This document shows positions 50,848 to 60,069 of a stretch of 64,000 bases of DNA, piece after piece (position 1 is the first letter of the stretch; each line of letters starts with the position of its first letter). This DNA is from Rhizobium sp. BT04 (GTDB taxonomy: Bacteria; Pseudomonadota; Alphaproteobacteria; Rhizobiales; Rhizobiaceae): NCBI RefSeq assembly GCF_030053135.1, contig NZ_CP125652.1, positions 1,736,001 through 1,800,000 on the forward strand, in the 5' to 3' direction. The notes below the pieces were generated by a model. That model had not been told where the DNA came from. It ran no database searches and worked only from the letters and a program-made list of their open reading frames with translations. The translations under genes and the position numbers were made by a program.

Positions 50848-53800
50848 TCAGTAGCTGGTGCGCCCAGGCTGCAGTTCGTCTTTCCCGAGCCATTGCCGGA
50901 TTTTTTCCTCGAGCAGTTCCGGGCTGATCGGCTTCGACATATAGTCGTCCATGCCGGCGTCGAGGCAGAGTTCGCGGTCGCTTTCGAGCGCATGGGCGGT
51001 GACGCCGATGATCGGCACCCGGTGGCCCCGGCCCTGTTCCCGTTCGCGGATCGTCTGGGTCGCCTGATGGCCGTTCATGACGGGCATAGAGACGTCCATC
51101 ATGATGATGCGCGGCGCGTGCCGCTCCCAGGCCGCGACCGCCTCCGCGCCATTCTCGACGACGAGGAAGGAAAGACCCGTTCCCTGCAGGATCTGCGTGA
51201 AGACGATCTGGTTGACCTCGTTGTCCTCGGCGACGAGCACGTCGACGAATTCGGCCGCCCGCGGCTGCGCTGCGGGCACAGGCGCCGGCACAGGCACGGC
51301 TGCCTCGGCCTGCAGCCGGGCGACCTCGGCTTCCGACGCCTGTTTCACGCGCCGGGCGCGCACCACTTCGACGACGGTGTTGCGCAGCACGTTGGCGCGC
51401 GCCGGCTTCATCAGATGCGCGTGACCGTTCAGCGCCGCGAATTCCTTTTCCGTGCCGGAAATATCCATCGACGTCAGGAAGATGATCGGCAGCTCGGCAA
51501 AACGGCGATCGGCGCGCAGCCGGCGCGCGACATCGGCGCCGTTCATATCGGGCATGTGATAATCGAGCACGACGGCATCGACGGTAATGCCGAGATCGGC
51601 CGCCGCCTCCAGGATCGCAAGACCGGTACCGCCGCCCTCGGCGGCCACGCCGTCGAAGCCCCAAAGCGACAGCTGCTCGGTGAGGATGCGTCGGTTCACG
51701 TCATTGTCGTCGACGACGAGGATGCGGGCACCCTGCACATTGATCGGCAGCGGTCTCGGTTCGACACGGGCGGCTGCCACCGCAAACGGCAGGTTGACGG
51801 TGAAGACCGAGCCCTTGCCCCATTCGCTCTCGACGTTGAGATAGCCGCCGAAAAGGTCGACGAGCCCGGCTGTGATCGCAAGCCCGAGGCCCGTTCCCTC
51901 ATGCCGCCGGGTCGAGGAGGCATCGACCTGCGAGAACTTGTCGAAGACCGTTTCGAGCTTTTCACTCGGGATGCCGATGCCGGTATCCTCGATGCGGATA
52001 TTCGCCATGATCTCGCCGCCGGCAGCAGGCTCGAAGCCGACATCGACGAAGACATGGCCGCGCTCGGTGAACTTGACGGCATTGCCGACGAGATTGGTGA
52101 CGACCTGCCGGAAACGCCCGGCATCGCCGATCACGGCGGCGGGCAGATCCGGTGCTGCACGCACCAGGAGTTCGATATTCTTCTCGGCCGCATGCGAGGA
52201 CAGAAGCGTCGCCACATCCTCCACCGCTTCGGTGATGTCGAAGGCGGCCTTGCGCAGTTTCATCTGTCCGGCATCGATCTTCGAGAAGTCGAGGATATCG
52301 TTGATGATGGTCAGCAGCGCATTTCCGGATTTGACGATGATGTCGACGAAGGTCTTCTGCCGCGTATCGAGATCGGTCTTGGCAAGCAGTTCCGCCATGC
52401 CGAGCACGCCGTTCATCGGCGTGCGGATCTCGTGGCTCATATTGGCGAGGAATTCGGATTTGGCGCGGTCGGCGGCTTCGGCGCGCGACAAGAGATGGCG
52501 CAACTCCTCCTCGCGGCTCTTGAGCTCGGTGACGTCGGTGAAGAGCGCCACCCAATGCTGCCCCTTGGTGATCGTCGCATCCATGTTCACCCAGCGCTCG
52601 CCGCCGACATGGAAGACGGTGGAGATCGGCAGCCTCGCGGCGATATTGTCGCGCCAGCCCTGCAGGATTTCGGCAGCGGCATCGTGGAAATCGCCGCGCG
52701 CCGCGCAAAATTCGAACATGCCGAGCCAGCCCTGCCCGGCTTCGATATAGGCGGGTGGAATCTGCAGGATATCGGCCATCGCCCCGTTGGACATCTTGAT
52801 GATGCCGTCCTGGACGATGGCAAGACCTTGCGACATCGCATGTGTCGCATCGCGCATCATCTCGCCGACCCGCTCGAGCGCGGCGCGGGTCTCATGAATT
52901 TCCTTTTCCCGCTCGCGCACCGCCGAGATGTCGGCATAGGTGAGCAGGATACGGTCGTTGGAGATGCGGCGGCTGTCGAAGATGACGGATTTGCCCCCCG
53001 CCCAGCCGAGCTCGATCGGCTCAGGCACTTCGGCCTCGAACAGATGCTTGCGGAAGGCGTAGATCTCCTCCGGCGTCTGCGTGCCGTCGTAGCGTCCGAG
53101 CTCTAAATTGCGGCGGATGACGTCGATGAAGGGGCGGCCGTCGAAGCGATCGTCGAGCGGCAGCTCCCAGATGCTGTAGAATTCGTCGTTGACATAGAGA
53201 ATCTGGTGGTCGTTATCGAGGATCAGCACGCCGACCGGCAGCGAATGCAGAATGCTCTCGATATCCCGATGCAGTATTTCTTCCTGCTTGCGCGACTCAA
53301 TCAGCGCCTTTTCGCGCTCCTTGAGCGGCGAGATGTCGGAAAAGGAGCCGACGACATAGGTTCGCCCATCCGCCGTCATGACGCGGTTGACGCGCGAGAT
53401 GACGGGATAGATGTGGCCGCTCTTGCTCGGCATTTCGCTCTCGAGCTCCACCGAAATGCCGTCCCTCAGCGCCAGCAGGTTTTCCTGGTAGATCGCATCG
53501 GCACCTTCCGGCCCGAACATTTCATGTTCGGTCATTCCCAGATACTCGGAGCGGGAATGGCCGCTGAAGGTCTCATAATATTTGTTGGCATAGACCAAGC
53601 GGTGCTCGTCGTCGCGCACGAAGACTGCAACCGGCAGATCCTCCAGGACGGTACGGAGAGCGTCGAGTTCGTTGACGCTCTCACCCCAGGCCGAATCGCC
53701 GGCGGGCGCCGGCCTTCTACCATCGCGATAGGCGGCATTGACGACCAGCGGGCGACCGTCATCGCCAAAAATACCGATCGGATGATCGAGCTTCTCCAGC

Positions 53801-54231
53801 GCCGCGCGCACACGGGCGAAATCCGCCGCAATCCCGGGATCGCCGGCAATCCCCCTGGCGTCGACCGCGCGGCGCGGTTGCTCGCGCACTTCGAAGATGC
53901 CGAGCACATAGGCCCGATCCGGCGACGGCGAGAAGCTTTCGATCTGGATGCGCTCATGGCCGAGGCCTGTGGCATCGAAGCAGATGGCGTTTTCCTCGGT
54001 GCCGAACACCAGCGCGCGGCGTTCCCTATCCTCGCGCTCCTCTTCCTCGGGACGGTCGAAGAGCTCGCGGCTGCGCCGACCGATGAAATCGGAAATCTCG
54101 CGGCCCAGGAAGTCGGCATAGGCCTCGTTGACGGCGACATAGCGCAACTCGCTGTTCTTGACATAGGCCGGGGTGTCCAGATCAGCGATCCGGCGGCAAG
54201 CCAATTCCAGAATGTCCCCGACCGATTTCAA
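50848..54231 (-). CDS. Soluble multi-PAS hybrid histidine kinase with two receiver domains
   Basis: 1127 residues with no clear transmembrane segment. Three to five PAS-like sensor domains occupy about residues 1-575 (examples CRRIADLDTPAYVKNSELRY, LPVAVFVRDDEHRLVYANKY, LPVGVLILDNDHQILYVN). The HisKA box FLANMSHEIRTPMNGVLGM has the phospho-His near 600. An HATPase domain (VGNAVKFT, EDTGIGIP, GTGLGLAI) follows. Receiver 1 (ILVVDDNDVNRRI, Asp near 888) and receiver 2 (VLVAEDNEVNQ, Asp near 1045) complete it. It senses a cytosolic signal and starts an intramolecular phosphorelay. No cognate output regulator is adjacent. It is transcribed alone. Confidence 0.92.
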   Translation of the reverse strand: MKSVGDILELACRRIADLDTPAYVKNSELRYVAVNEAYADFLGREISDFIGRRSRELFDRPEEEEREDRERRALVFGTEENAICFDATGLGHERIQIESFSPSPDRAYVLGIFEVREQPRRAVDARGIAGDPGIAADFARVRAALEKLDHPIGIFGDDGRPLVVNAAYRDGRRPAPAGDSAWGESVNELDALRTVLEDLPVAVFVRDDEHRLVYANKYYETFSGHSRSEYLGMTEHEMFGPEGADAIYQENLLALRDGISVELESEMPSKSGHIYPVISRVNRVMTADGRTYVVGSFSDISPLKEREKALIESRKQEEILHRDIESILHSLPVGVLILDNDHQILYVNDEFYSIWELPLDDRFDGRPFIDVIRRNLELGRYDGTQTPEEIYAFRKHLFEAEVPEPIELGWAGGKSVIFDSRRISNDRILLTYADISAVREREKEIHETRAALERVGEMMRDATHAMSQGLAIVQDGIIKMSNGAMADILQIPPAYIEAGQGWLGMFEFCAARGDFHDAAAEILQGWRDNIAARLPISTVFHVGGERWVNMDATITKGQHWVALFTDVTELKSREEELRHLLSRAEAADRAKSEFLANMSHEIRTPMNGVLGMAELLAKTDLDTRQKTFVDIIVKSGNALLTIINDILDFSKIDAGQMKLRKAAFDITEAVEDVATLLSSHAAEKNIELLVRAAPDLPAAVIGDAGRFRQVVTNLVGNAVKFTERGHVFVDVGFEPAAGGEIMANIRIEDTGIGIPSEKLETVFDKFSQVDASSTRRHEGTGLGLAITAGLVDLFGGYLNVESEWGKGSVFTVNLPFAVAAARVEPRPLPINVQGARILVVDDNDVNRRILTEQLSLWGFDGVAAEGGGTGLAILEAAADLGITVDAVVLDYHMPDMNGADVARRLRADRRFAELPIIFLTSMDISGTEKEFAALNGHAHLMKPARANVLRNTVVEVVRARRVKQASEAEVARLQAEAAVPVPAPVPAAQPRAAEFVDVLVAEDNEVNQIVFTQILQGTGLSFLVVENGAEAVAAWERHAPRIIMMDVSMPVMNGHQATQTIREREQGRGHRVPIIGVTAHALESDRELCLDAGMDDYMSKPISPELLEEKIRQWLGKDELQPGRTSY

Positions 54232-54558
54232 GAAATTGTCGCTCCCGCAATGAATGAAATATCAACTACAAAGACTATAAGGCCAAGGCTTTTAACAAGG
54301 TTTTAACCATAAATTTCGACAGCGGAATTTTACGAGCCGGCTCACCAGCTGAAGATACCTCACATTGCCGACCCGAGCTTGCACGAGACTGAAAGGACAC
54401 CGCTATCTGTGGCAATGCGGCAGCCTTGATGTCAGCAACCGTTGAAACCATGACGAAAATTTAATGCGGGCGACGCTTGCACGGCCATTGCGCCGCCGCG
54501 ATCCGGGCCGAGTCTGGACACGGCTTTTTGGAAGCCAGTCTAGATAAGGAAATAGCAT
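54232..54558. other. Intergenic region between divergent genes
   Basis: A 327-base spacer between the hybrid kinase and the small exported protein. AT-rich stretches such as TTTTAACAAGGTTTTAACCATAAA (54291-54314) probably hold promoters for one or both. I see no convincing hairpin, repeat or reading frame. Confidence 0.45.
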
Positions 54559-54867
54559 ATGTCCGTTCTTCATAAGACCATGGCGACGGGCCTGATCGCG
54601 CTGACCCTTGCCGGCGCCTCGCTCGCCACCGCCACGACCGCCGATGCCCGTCCGCGTGATGCCTTCTGGGGCGGCCTGGCCGCCGGCGTCGTCGGCGGAG
54701 CCCTGCTCTCCGAGGCAGCCCGCCCCGCCTACCCTGTCTATCCCGCCTACCCTGCATACCGCCCATACCCGGTCTACCGGACCTACTACCGGCCGGCCTA
54801 CTGCCACCTCGAATGGCGCTACGACCGTTGGGGCGAGCCCTATCGCGTCAAAGTCTGCCCGGAATAG
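54559..54867 (+). CDS. Small exported Pro/Tyr-repeat protein
   Basis: A 102-residue protein with a signal peptide (MSVLHKTMATGLIALTLAG, cleavage near ADA-RP). A short glycine-rich segment (FWGGLAAGVVGGALL) follows. A proline/tyrosine repeat then reads PAYPVYPAYPAYRPYPVYR (about residues 56-74). The C terminus has two cysteines (AYCHLEWRYDRWGEPYRV and KVCPE). Such proteins are common in rhizobia and are presumed envelope-associated, with unknown function. Confidence 0.72.
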   Translation: MSVLHKTMATGLIALTLAGASLATATTADARPRDAFWGGLAAGVVGGALLSEAARPAYPVYPAYPAYRPYPVYRTYYRPAYCHLEWRYDRWGEPYRVKVCPE

Positions 54868-54943
54868 AGAACCGCATCCGGCGCCGCTTGACCTCCCGGC
54901 GGCGCCGGTCCAATGCGTTTCCTCGCACAGAGGGAGGATCAGC

Positions 54944-56044
54944 ATGCCGGAACCGCTCAAGACCCTGCTGCACGAAGCGCTGGTCGGCAACATGGCCGAT
55001 CGCATCGCCGCCAATGCGCCTTCCTTCGATCGCGAGCGTTTCGTATGGCTGGCGACCGACGGGCTTGGGGCGCGGGAGCTTATGGAGCGCTCGGCGCTGA
55101 TCCGCGACGCTCTGTTTGCCACGCTTCCCGATGATTTTCCGAAGGCCGCCGCCATCCTCAAGGCGAGCCTGCCCACCGATGGCAAGCCCGGACTGACGGG
55201 CTGGATGCTGTTACCGGTCAACCAGTTCATCGCAGCACGCGGTCCCGATTATTTCGATCTTGGCCTCGACCTCCTGAAAGCGCTGACACCGCATTTCACC
55301 GCCGAATTCGGCATCCGCCCCTTCATCCATCGCGATCAGCAACGCGCGCTTGCCATCATTTCCGGCTGGGTTGATGATCCCGACCAGCATGTGCGCCGGC
55401 TGGCAAGCGAGGGAACGCGGCCGCGCCTTCCCTGGGCGATGCGCCTGCCGCAACTCGTCAAGGACCCGGCGCCGATCCTGCCTGTGCTGACCGCACTGAT
55501 CGATGATCCGGAAGATTATGTGCGCCGCTCCGTCGCCAACAGCCTGAACGACATCGCCAAGGATCATCCGGATCTGGTCGCCGCCTTCATCGCCGGCCAC
55601 ATCGAGGGAGCCTCCCGCGAACGCCGCTGGCTGCTGAAGCACGCCTCGCGCACGCTTCTAAAGAACGGCCATGCGCAGGCGCTCGCCAACTTCGGCTTCG
55701 GCGCGACTGCTTCGCTCGCATGCGAACTACGGCTCCTGAACGGCGAAGTGCTTTTCGGCGAAGGACTGGATTTCGAAATCCGGGTGACGAATGCCGGCAA
55801 AGCCCCTCAATCGTTGATGATCGACTACGCCATCCACCATATGAAGAGCGACGGCTTGCTCTCGCCCAAGGTCTTCAAGTGCAAGACGCTCATGCTCGCG
55901 CCCGGGCAAAGTCACGCGATGACGCGCCGCCACACCATGCGGCCGATCACGACACGGCGCTATTACCCTGGCGAACACCGCATCGCCATCCTCGTCAACG
56001 GGGCGGAAAGCGCCTCGGAAAGCTTCGTCCTCGTCATGCCCTGA
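54944..56044 (+). CDS. AlkC-type DNA alkylation-repair glycosylase
   Basis: A 366-residue HEAT-like-repeat protein starting MPEPLKTLLHEALVGNMADR. Repeats are visible in GWVDDPDQHVRRLASEGTRP, LTALIDDPEDYVRRSVANSL and NDIAKDHPDLVAAFI. The C-terminal about 100 residues (from CELRLLNGEVLFGEGL) are beta-rich and fit the Ig-like domain that distinguishes AlkC from AlkD. AlkC excises 3-methyladenine-type lesions without base flipping. GGGAGG precedes the ATG. It is monocistronic. Confidence 0.87.
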   Translation: MPEPLKTLLHEALVGNMADRIAANAPSFDRERFVWLATDGLGARELMERSALIRDALFATLPDDFPKAAAILKASLPTDGKPGLTGWMLLPVNQFIAARGPDYFDLGLDLLKALTPHFTAEFGIRPFIHRDQQRALAIISGWVDDPDQHVRRLASEGTRPRLPWAMRLPQLVKDPAPILPVLTALIDDPEDYVRRSVANSLNDIAKDHPDLVAAFIAGHIEGASRERRWLLKHASRTLLKNGHAQALANFGFGATASLACELRLLNGEVLFGEGLDFEIRVTNAGKAPQSLMIDYAIHHMKSDGLLSPKVFKCKTLMLAPGQSHAMTRRHTMRPITTRRYYPGEHRIAILVNGAESASESFVLVMP

Positions 56045-56354
56045 CGTGACCCGGGCTGAGGCTTTCTTGTGCACTGCACTTGACTTTCACAGAGAACTAG
56101 CCCAAATGCGGCTCAGCTTTCACCCTTCCGGCCGCCGCGTGAGCGTGCCCCTGCTAGAAAATACGGACGCAGGAAGAAGGGACAAAAGCGCATTTCGATA
56201 GAGCGCCGCACTCCCAATGAGCGGCCAGAAGCGCTGGAAAGCTTTTTCCAACTCACAAGTTCCCACTTCACGCGGGGTTCTTGACGCCAGAATGAAACCG
56301 GATCGCATGGTGCGTTCCGGCGATAGTCATTGTGGCGCCCCGAAAGGTTATACC
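56045..56354. other. Upstream region of the DEAD-box helicase gene
   Basis: 310 bases without a convincing gene. The helicase frame stays open back to 56217, but that part does not resemble the family. The stretch could be a long 5' leader, a feature seen for cold-regulated helicase genes. No defined structure was recognised. Confidence 0.4.
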
Positions 56355-58046
56355 TTGACTAATTTTGAATCGCTTGGTGTCTCCAAGCCGATCGTTGCCA
56401 CCTTGTTCCAGCTCGGCATCGAAACGCCGACGCCGATCCAGGAACAGGCCATTCCTCTCCTCCTCGAAGGCCGCGACCTGATCGGCCTTGCCCAGACCGG
56501 CACCGGCAAGACTGCCGCCTTCGGCCTGCCGCTGATCGAAAAGCTGCTTGCCGACGAACGGCGCCCCGACAATCGCACGACGCGGACGCTGATCCTGGCT
56601 CCAACCCGCGAACTGGTGAACCAGATCGCTGAAAACCTGAAGAAGTTCATCCGCAAGTCGCCGCTGCGCATCAATGTCGTCGTCGGCGGCGTCTCGATCA
56701 ACAAGCAGCAGCTTCAGCTTGAAAAAGGCACCGATGTGCTGGTCGCCACACCCGGCCGCCTGCTCGACCTCGTCAACCGTCGCGCGATCACGCTGACCAC
56801 GGTGCGCTATCTCGTGCTCGACGAAGCCGACCAGATGCTCGACCTCGGCTTCGTCCACGATCTGCGCAAGATCGCCAAGCTGGTGCCGAAGAAGCGCCAG
56901 ACCATGCTGTTTTCGGCCACCATGCCGAAGGCGATCGCCGATCTTGCCGGCGAATATCTGGTCGATCCCATCACCGTCGAAGTCACGCCGCCTGGCAAGG
57001 CTGCCGACAAGGTCGAGCAGTACGTGCATTTCGTCGGCGGCAAGAATGACAAGACGGAACTGCTCCGCAAGTCGCTGACCGAAAACCCGGATGGCCGCGC
57101 CATCGTCTTCCTGCGCACCAAGCACGGTGCGGAGAAGCTGATGAAGCATCTCGAGAACGTCGGCTATTCCGTCGCCTCGATCCACGGCAACAAGAGCCAG
57201 GGCCAGCGCGAACGGGCGCTGAAGGCTTTCCGCGACGGCAGCATCAAGACGCTGATCGCCACCGACGTCGCCGCCCGCGGCATCGACATCCCGGCTGTCA
57301 GCCACGTCTACAACTACGACCTGCCTGAAGTGCCCGATGCCTATGTCCACCGCATCGGCCGCACGGCGCGCGCCGGCCGCGACGGCATCGCCATCGCCTT
57401 CTGCGCTCCCGACGAAGCCAAGCTGCTGCGTGATATCGAGCGCCTGATGGGCATCGACATCACGGTCGCAGGCGGCGAACCGCCGGCCCATATCAGCAGC
57501 AGCGGCCCTCGCCGCGGCAACGGCAATGGCAACAACCGCAATCGCGGCGGCGGCCAGGGTCGCGAAAGCAATGGTCGCGGCGAAGGCCGTGGCGACCAGA
57601 ACCGTTCCGAGCATCGCGGCAGCCGCCAGGAACGCCGCCCGCGCCGTGAAGGCGAAGGTAGCGAAGTCCGCGCCGGCGGCGATCGTCGTCCGCGTCCCGA
57701 GCGCACCGCCCGCAACGAGGATTTCCGCGGCCAGCGCCGCGGCGAAGCGACCCCTAACCTTGCTCCCGACAACGATCTGGTCTCGACCTCCGATTTCCGC
57801 CCCGCGGCAAAGCCGCAGCGTCCTGCCCATAACGGCCCCAATGCCCACCATGCCAATGGCGAGCCGAGCGGTCATCACCGCGGCAATAACCGCCATGCCC
57901 ACGGCCGCCCGGCCCGCAAGCACGGCGAAGATCGCGGCCCGCAGCAGGCCCAGGGCGGCGAACCCCGCCGCGACGGCAACGGCGGCAATCGCCGCGGCGG
58001 CTCCGGCGCCCGCAATGGCGGCGGCCAGCGCCGCGAGCGCGCCTGA
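56355..58046 (+). CDS. rhlE: DEAD-box ATP-dependent RNA helicase, RhlE-like
   Basis: A 563-residue helicase read from TTG 56355 (MTNFESLGVSKPIVATLF) with GAAAGG 7 bases upstream. Core motifs are Q motif PTPIQEQAIP, Walker A AQTGTGKTAAFG, PTRELVNQ, DEAD in VLDEADQML, SAT in LFSATMP, and motif VI HRIGRTARAGR. The last ~180 residues are a low-complexity Arg/Gly/Asn/His-rich tail (GNGNNRNRGGGQGRES, GGNRRGGSGARNGGGQ) that probably binds RNA. It acts in RNA remodelling, ribosome assembly or cold adaptation. Alternative ATG 56292 would add 21 residues outside the family. Confidence 0.92.
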   Translation: MTNFESLGVSKPIVATLFQLGIETPTPIQEQAIPLLLEGRDLIGLAQTGTGKTAAFGLPLIEKLLADERRPDNRTTRTLILAPTRELVNQIAENLKKFIRKSPLRINVVVGGVSINKQQLQLEKGTDVLVATPGRLLDLVNRRAITLTTVRYLVLDEADQMLDLGFVHDLRKIAKLVPKKRQTMLFSATMPKAIADLAGEYLVDPITVEVTPPGKAADKVEQYVHFVGGKNDKTELLRKSLTENPDGRAIVFLRTKHGAEKLMKHLENVGYSVASIHGNKSQGQRERALKAFRDGSIKTLIATDVAARGIDIPAVSHVYNYDLPEVPDAYVHRIGRTARAGRDGIAIAFCAPDEAKLLRDIERLMGIDITVAGGEPPAHISSSGPRRGNGNGNNRNRGGGQGRESNGRGEGRGDQNRSEHRGSRQERRPRREGEGSEVRAGGDRRPRPERTARNEDFRGQRRGEATPNLAPDNDLVSTSDFRPAAKPQRPAHNGPNAHHANGEPSGHHRGNNRHAHGRPARKHGEDRGPQQAQGGEPRRDGNGGNRRGGSGARNGGGQRRERA

Positions 58047-58068
58047 GCATCGATCGACGAAAAGGAAA

Positions 58069-58092
58069 GGACTGGGAGCTAGCTCCCAGTCC
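58069..58092. terminator. Perfect 24-bp palindrome after the helicase gene
   Basis: GGACTGGGAGCT directly abuts its reverse complement AGCTCCCAGTCC, 22 bases beyond the stop codon. There is no T-run, so it may act together with the next hairpin. Confidence 0.6.
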
Positions 58093-58116
58093 CTAACCTA
58101 AATGTGGAATACCACT

Positions 58117-58154
58117 GTCGCAAAAGTCGGTCGCAGAACTCCGACTTTTGCGAC
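58117..58154. terminator. 14-bp stem-loop between convergent genes
   Basis: GTCGCAAAAGTCGG (58117-58130) pairs perfectly with CCGACTTTTGCGAC (58141-58154) around a 10-base loop, followed by AAATTTCT. It is probably a bidirectional terminator. The remaining bases to 58290 show nothing else clear. Confidence 0.65.
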
Positions 58155-58290
58155 AAATTTCTGCGAGAGAAGTTTCCCTTCGTTTTCAGAGCCAGTGGTT
58201 TCTCGTGAAATTTACAAATTTTGGGGCAACTCGGCCGGAATGCGCCGTTTGCAGACGTTGACCGCCGAGCCGGATCGACATCCTTGTGGT

Positions 58291-58995
58291 TCACGGTACC
58301 TGTACGATGCGGCCACTACCCCTGATCTCTGCACGCCGCATCGCCGGATGCCCCGACAATTCGACATTGCCGTTACCGGAAATCGAAACATCCGCATCTA
58401 CCTGTGCGGTCATCTTTGCATTGCCGCTCCCTCGAATTGTCACCGTCGCCGACTTTGCAATCAGGCCTTCGAACCGGGCATCGCCAGAGCCGGAAATGGT
58501 GAGATTGACTGCGTCTGCAATTCCCGTCGCAGAGGAATTCCCGCTACCCTTGATGTTAACCTCAAGCTCTGGCTGGTTGATCTGAGACAGAGTCAGGTCG
58601 ACATTGCCCAGCAAATCCCATCTGGTGATCGCTGGTCCCGAGAGCTTGATGTCGAGCCGGGAAGCAAACCAGCCGGGATTGCAGTCCAAGCCCAGTCGGC
58701 CGGATGCTATTCGCAAATGATTGACCAACGCGGAATCGCCGCTGACGACAGCCTCCGCCTTTTCCCCTGGCTGGTAGTGGATGGTGCCGGGCAAGTCGAT
58801 TGCCAGCTTGCCGTCCGCAACAACAGGTAGCGTAACCTGCTGCTGCGTACCGCTCGCAGGCTCGCAGGTCGATCCTCCGTTCCATAAATATGCTGCACTG
58901 GCCCAGCCAGACCCGGAAAGAACGGTTCCAAGCGTCAGAAAGGCGGCGGCACCGATCAGTCCCCCCGTCGCGATGAATGCCAGTGTACGGCTCAT
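58291..58995 (-). CDS. DUF2807 (GIN-domain) exported protein
   Basis: A 234-residue protein starting MSRTLAFIATGGLIGAAAFL, an N-terminal signal/anchor segment. The body is a beta-helical putative auto-transporter adhesin-like domain with repeating GSG motifs: IKGSGNSSATGIAD, ISGSGDARFEGLIA, IRGSGNAKMTAQVD and ISGNGNVELSG. It is the last gene of a PadR-DUF1700-DUF2807 operon. In other bacteria such trios are envelope-stress-type modules controlled by the PadR protein. The precise role is unknown. AAGGGACGAG precedes the ATG. Confidence 0.82.
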   Translation of the reverse strand: MSRTLAFIATGGLIGAAAFLTLGTVLSGSGWASAAYLWNGGSTCEPASGTQQQVTLPVVADGKLAIDLPGTIHYQPGEKAEAVVSGDSALVNHLRIASGRLGLDCNPGWFASRLDIKLSGPAITRWDLLGNVDLTLSQINQPELEVNIKGSGNSSATGIADAVNLTISGSGDARFEGLIAKSATVTIRGSGNAKMTAQVDADVSISGNGNVELSGHPAMRRAEIRGSGRIVQVP

Positions 58996-59027
58996 GTCTC
59001 GTCCCTTCGGTATCTTTGGTTGCACTC

Positions 59028-59600
59028 TCAGTCGCCGGGCCGGTCTGACTGGACCAGACGGAAATGCAATCGCGCACAGTTGCCAAGTACGCGGATACCG
59101 GTTCCCAGCCCCATCAGAAGCAAAGCGCCGCCTCCAATGAAGCCGCTCACCAGTCCAGCGCCGATGCACAAACGCGCCAGCAGAGAAATCAACACGTCAT
59201 TTGAGTAAAAGAGCAAAGCCGTGACGATGACCTTCAACCCGGCCGCGCCAATCGCTACCAGTCCGGCTGCAACCCCGACCGTCAGCAGAATTGCAAACAT
59301 CAGCAGCGGCAGCAGAACAAGGAGATCGATGAGAACCAGTCCGACCAGTGCCATGGCCGCAGCGATCAGGTTCGAGAGGCTCCAGTGTGTTTCGAAACGC
59401 TTCAGTCCGATATCCGCCCGCAGTTCCCGCGCGATCCTGGCAGGGTCGCCGAGTGCCGAGACCACCTCCGCTTCGCTGCGTCCCCGGCTCTCGGATTCGG
59501 CGAAATGGGCCGAATAGTCGGAGATGATTTCTTCGATCTCTTCGGCTGGAAGACCGCCAAGCCCACGCTGCAGCGTGTTGAGAAAGGCATCCTTGTTCAT
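59028..59600 (-). CDS. DUF1700/HAAS-domain membrane protein
   Basis: A 190-residue protein. The N-terminal helical HAAS domain reads MNKDAFLNTLQRGLGGLPAE, EIEEIISDYSAHFAE and VVSALGDPARIARELRAD. It is followed by four or so hydrophobic helices (NLIAAAMALVGLVLIDLLV onward). DUF1700 proteins are usually encoded with a PadR regulator and may pass an envelope signal to it. Its start overlaps the PadR stop by 4 bases. Confidence 0.85.
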   Translation of the reverse strand: MNKDAFLNTLQRGLGGLPAEEIEEIISDYSAHFAESESRGRSEAEVVSALGDPARIARELRADIGLKRFETHWSLSNLIAAAMALVGLVLIDLLVLLPLLMFAILLTVGVAAGLVAIGAAGLKVIVTALLFYSNDVLISLLARLCIGAGLVSGFIGGGALLLMGLGTGIRVLGNCARLHFRLVQSDRPGD

Positions 59601-59923
59601 GATAAATCCTCAAGAAGTTTGTCGACGGCGGCCGCAAAAGAGCGCCAGTCGTTGCGATGCGCCTCGAAAACGGTCTGACCGAGCGGCGTGAGCCGATAGT
59701 ATTTGCGGGGCGGCCCGCTGCTGGATTCGACAAGGCGAGTGGCTACAAGGCCATCATTCTGCATGCGGCGCATCAGGGGATAGATCGTGCCTTCACCCAT
59801 ACCGACAGCCGCGACCAAGGTGCTGGCGATTTCATAGCCATAGCTCTCGCCCCGTGACAGCACGGCTAAGACGCACAGGTCGAGTGCGCCTTTTCTCAGT
59901 TGAACTTGGATCGAGTCGACCAT
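59597..59923 (-). CDS. PadR-family transcriptional regulator (short form)
   Basis: A 108-residue winged-helix protein with LRKGALDLCVLAVLSRGESY, GYEIASTLVA, MGEGTIYPLMRRMQNDGLV and PPRKYYRLTPLGQ. This PadR-s2 type lacks the C-terminal dimer domain of the longer regulator at 15189. It probably represses its own three-gene operon through the dyad at 59957-59981. Confidence 0.88.
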   Translation of the reverse strand: MVDSIQVQLRKGALDLCVLAVLSRGESYGYEIASTLVAAVGMGEGTIYPLMRRMQNDGLVATRLVESSSGPPRKYYRLTPLGQTVFEAHRNDWRSFAAAVDKLLEDLS

Positions 59924-59956
59924 GTCGTTTCCCGCATTTACAGACTGTTTATAACA

Positions 59957-59981
59957 CGCTACCTGTTATTACAAGATAGCG
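59957..59981. promoter_or_regulatory. Candidate operator of the PadR-DUF1700-DUF2807 operon
   Basis: CGCTACCT-GTTATTACA-AGATAGCG is a 25-bp dyad (7 of 8 half-site positions match), 34 bp upstream of the PadR ATG. It overlaps a second dyad, ATAACA-CGCTACC-TGTTAT (59951-59969). Confidence 0.5.
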
Positions 59982-60069
59982 AACGGATTGTGCTGAATTT
60001 CTCATTTTCAACCCACCGCGCCGCGAAAGGCCGGGCCGCCGGATAATTCTCTCAGGTCGGAGCAATCAC

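Noticed and set aside
50755..53106. 783-codon open frame on the + strand opposite the hybrid kinase
   Set aside because: It is the antisense shadow of a strongly supported kinase gene, with Arg/His/Asp-rich low-complexity translation and no domain motif. Long antisense frames are expected at this GC content.
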